Origin: Paraburkholderia phytofirmans PsJN
GTDB lineage: Bacteria; Pseudomonadota; Gammaproteobacteria; Burkholderiales; Burkholderiaceae
Assembly: GCF_000020125.1 (NCBI RefSeq)
Contig: NC_010676.1
Coordinates: forward strand, 3,224,001-3,288,000
Direction: 5' to 3'
DNA length: 64,000 nt
A program made the position numbers and the translations under genes. This document shows, piece after piece, positions 63,169 through 64,000 of this stretch (position 1 is the stretch's first letter; every line of letters begins with the position of its first letter). The notes under the pieces were generated by a model that did no database searches, had not been told where the DNA came from, and saw nothing but the letters and a program-made list of their open reading frames with translations.

Positions 63169-63957
63169 ATGGACGCAGACGACAAAGACGACGCCGACCG
63201 CTACCGCGCCCCAGCGCTCGACAAAGGCCTCGACATCCTCGAACTGCTCGCCGAGCAGAAGGAAGGACTCACGCGCGCCGAAATCACCAAGCTGCTTGGA
63301 CGCAACGCGAGCGAGATGTATCGCATGCCCGAACGGCTGGTCGCGCGTCAGTACGTGGTGCGCTCGGCGGGGGGAGACCGCTATTCGCTCAGCCTCAAGC
63401 TGTATGCGCTCGCGCACCGTCATCCGCCGATGAACCGTCTGATCTCCGAAGCGCTTCCGCTCATGCAGCGCTTTGCCGATGCTGCCGAACAATCGTGTCA
63501 CCTCGTGGTATACGACCGCGGCAATCTGCTGGTGATCGCACAAGTGGATGGTCCGGGTACGTGGGGCATGTCGGTGCGGCTCGGTTCGCGTGTCGGCCTG
63601 ATCGACACCGGTTCGGGGCGCGTGATGCTCGCGTTTCAAAGCATCGAGCAGCGTGAACAGATGCTGGCCGAACACACCAAAGTGAAGGGCGAGGTCACGA
63701 TCGATCGTGATGCGCTCGAACAGGCCTGCGAGCGGATTCGCGCGGCGGGTTTTTCGCAGAAGGACAGTCAGCAGACGTTCGGCGTGACCGACCTCACGTT
63801 TCCGATTCAGGGGCCGTCCGGCCAGGCGATCGCGGTACTCACGTGTCCGTATCTACGGCGCATCGACGAATACGTCGCGCCGACGCTCGAAGCCGCCACC
63901 GCGCTCTTGCGCGAGACGGTTCAGGCACTGTCCATGTTTCATGAGAACGCCGCCTAG
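63169..63957 (+). CDS. IclR-family regulator of the deoxy-sugar operon
   Basis: 262 residues from ATG 63169 (AAGGAA upstream; ATG 63139 is in frame). An N-terminal winged helix (about 15-75: ALDKGLDILELLAEQKEGLTRAEITKLLGRNASEMYRMPERLVARQYV) is followed by the IclR effector domain with SCHLVVYDRGNLLVIAQVDGPG and DTGSGRVMLAF. Divergent from the importer and catabolic genes, so probably their sugar-responsive repressor. Confidence 0.9.
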   Translation: MDADDKDDADRYRAPALDKGLDILELLAEQKEGLTRAEITKLLGRNASEMYRMPERLVARQYVVRSAGGDRYSLSLKLYALAHRHPPMNRLISEALPLMQRFADAAEQSCHLVVYDRGNLLVIAQVDGPGTWGMSVRLGSRVGLIDTGSGRVMLAFQSIEQREQMLAEHTKVKGEVTIDRDALEQACERIRAAGFSQKDSQQTFGVTDLTFPIQGPSGQAIAVLTCPYLRRIDEYVAPTLEAATALLRETVQALSMFHENAA

Positions 63958-64000
63958 CGCGTGATGCGGCGGGTCGAACCTGAGCGGCGGTCCGTCGAAA

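Overview
The window is high-GC beta-proteobacterial DNA, most likely from a Paraburkholderia (formerly Burkholderia) replicon. I infer this from gene content and codon use: an ESPR-type trimeric autotransporter, a Tad pilus locus, an intracellular PHA depolymerase, a DUF748 giant protein, two methyl-accepting chemotaxis proteins with sigma-28-like promoters, and an oxidative deoxy-sugar operon of the type known from Burkholderia. No tRNA, rRNA, CRISPR array, insertion sequence or prophage was seen.

Layout. (1) 1-5789, minus: the N-terminal 1929 residues of a giant trimeric autotransporter adhesin that runs off the left edge and carries three tandem 226-residue repeats. (2) 6402-18545, plus: a tightly packed Tad/Flp-type pilus operon (pilin, TadG-like and TadE-like proteins, CpaB, secretin, FHA-CpaF fusion ATPase, TadB, TadC, DUF192, TadE, lytic transglycosylase). 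TadZ, TadV (prepilin peptidase) and TadD are absent from the window. It faces a minus-strand Hpt/response-regulator pair and an OmpA-like lipoprotein (18582-20808). (3) 20965-25472, minus: a four-gene polyamine-type ABC importer, divergent from a MocR regulator (25602-27149). (4) 27156-33490: a DUF748 envelope protein, a DUF1254 lipoprotein and a PaiB-like protein. (5) 33545-38424: a copper-exporting ATPase behind a MerR-type promoter, then a chemoreceptor behind a sigma-28-type promoter. (6) 38509-43203: GST, PHA depolymerase, cupin, flavin reductase, 3-hydroxyacyl-CoA dehydrogenase. (7) 43358-49483: small or unknown proteins, MgtC, an AGE-family epimerase, an HNH protein and a cold-shock protein. 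(8) 49596-53759: a second chemoreceptor, a thioesterase, an ArsR regulator and a PLP decarboxylase. (9) 53799-63957: a nine-gene minus-strand operon with its own terminator and a divergent IclR regulator. It encodes an RbsABC-type importer and all five enzymes predicted for oxidative L-fucose (6-deoxyhexose) breakdown to pyruvate plus lactate.

The least ordinary parts are the Tad variant (FHA fused to the ATPase, five proteins that all place Gln after the predicted prepilin cleavage site, unknown accessory proteins), the large tandem repeats in the adhesin, the long insertion in one polyamine-type permease, and a 52-residue small-protein gene downstream of a duplicated AGGGTTTTCCCT element. 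Functions are assigned from motifs read by eye; no database search was run.
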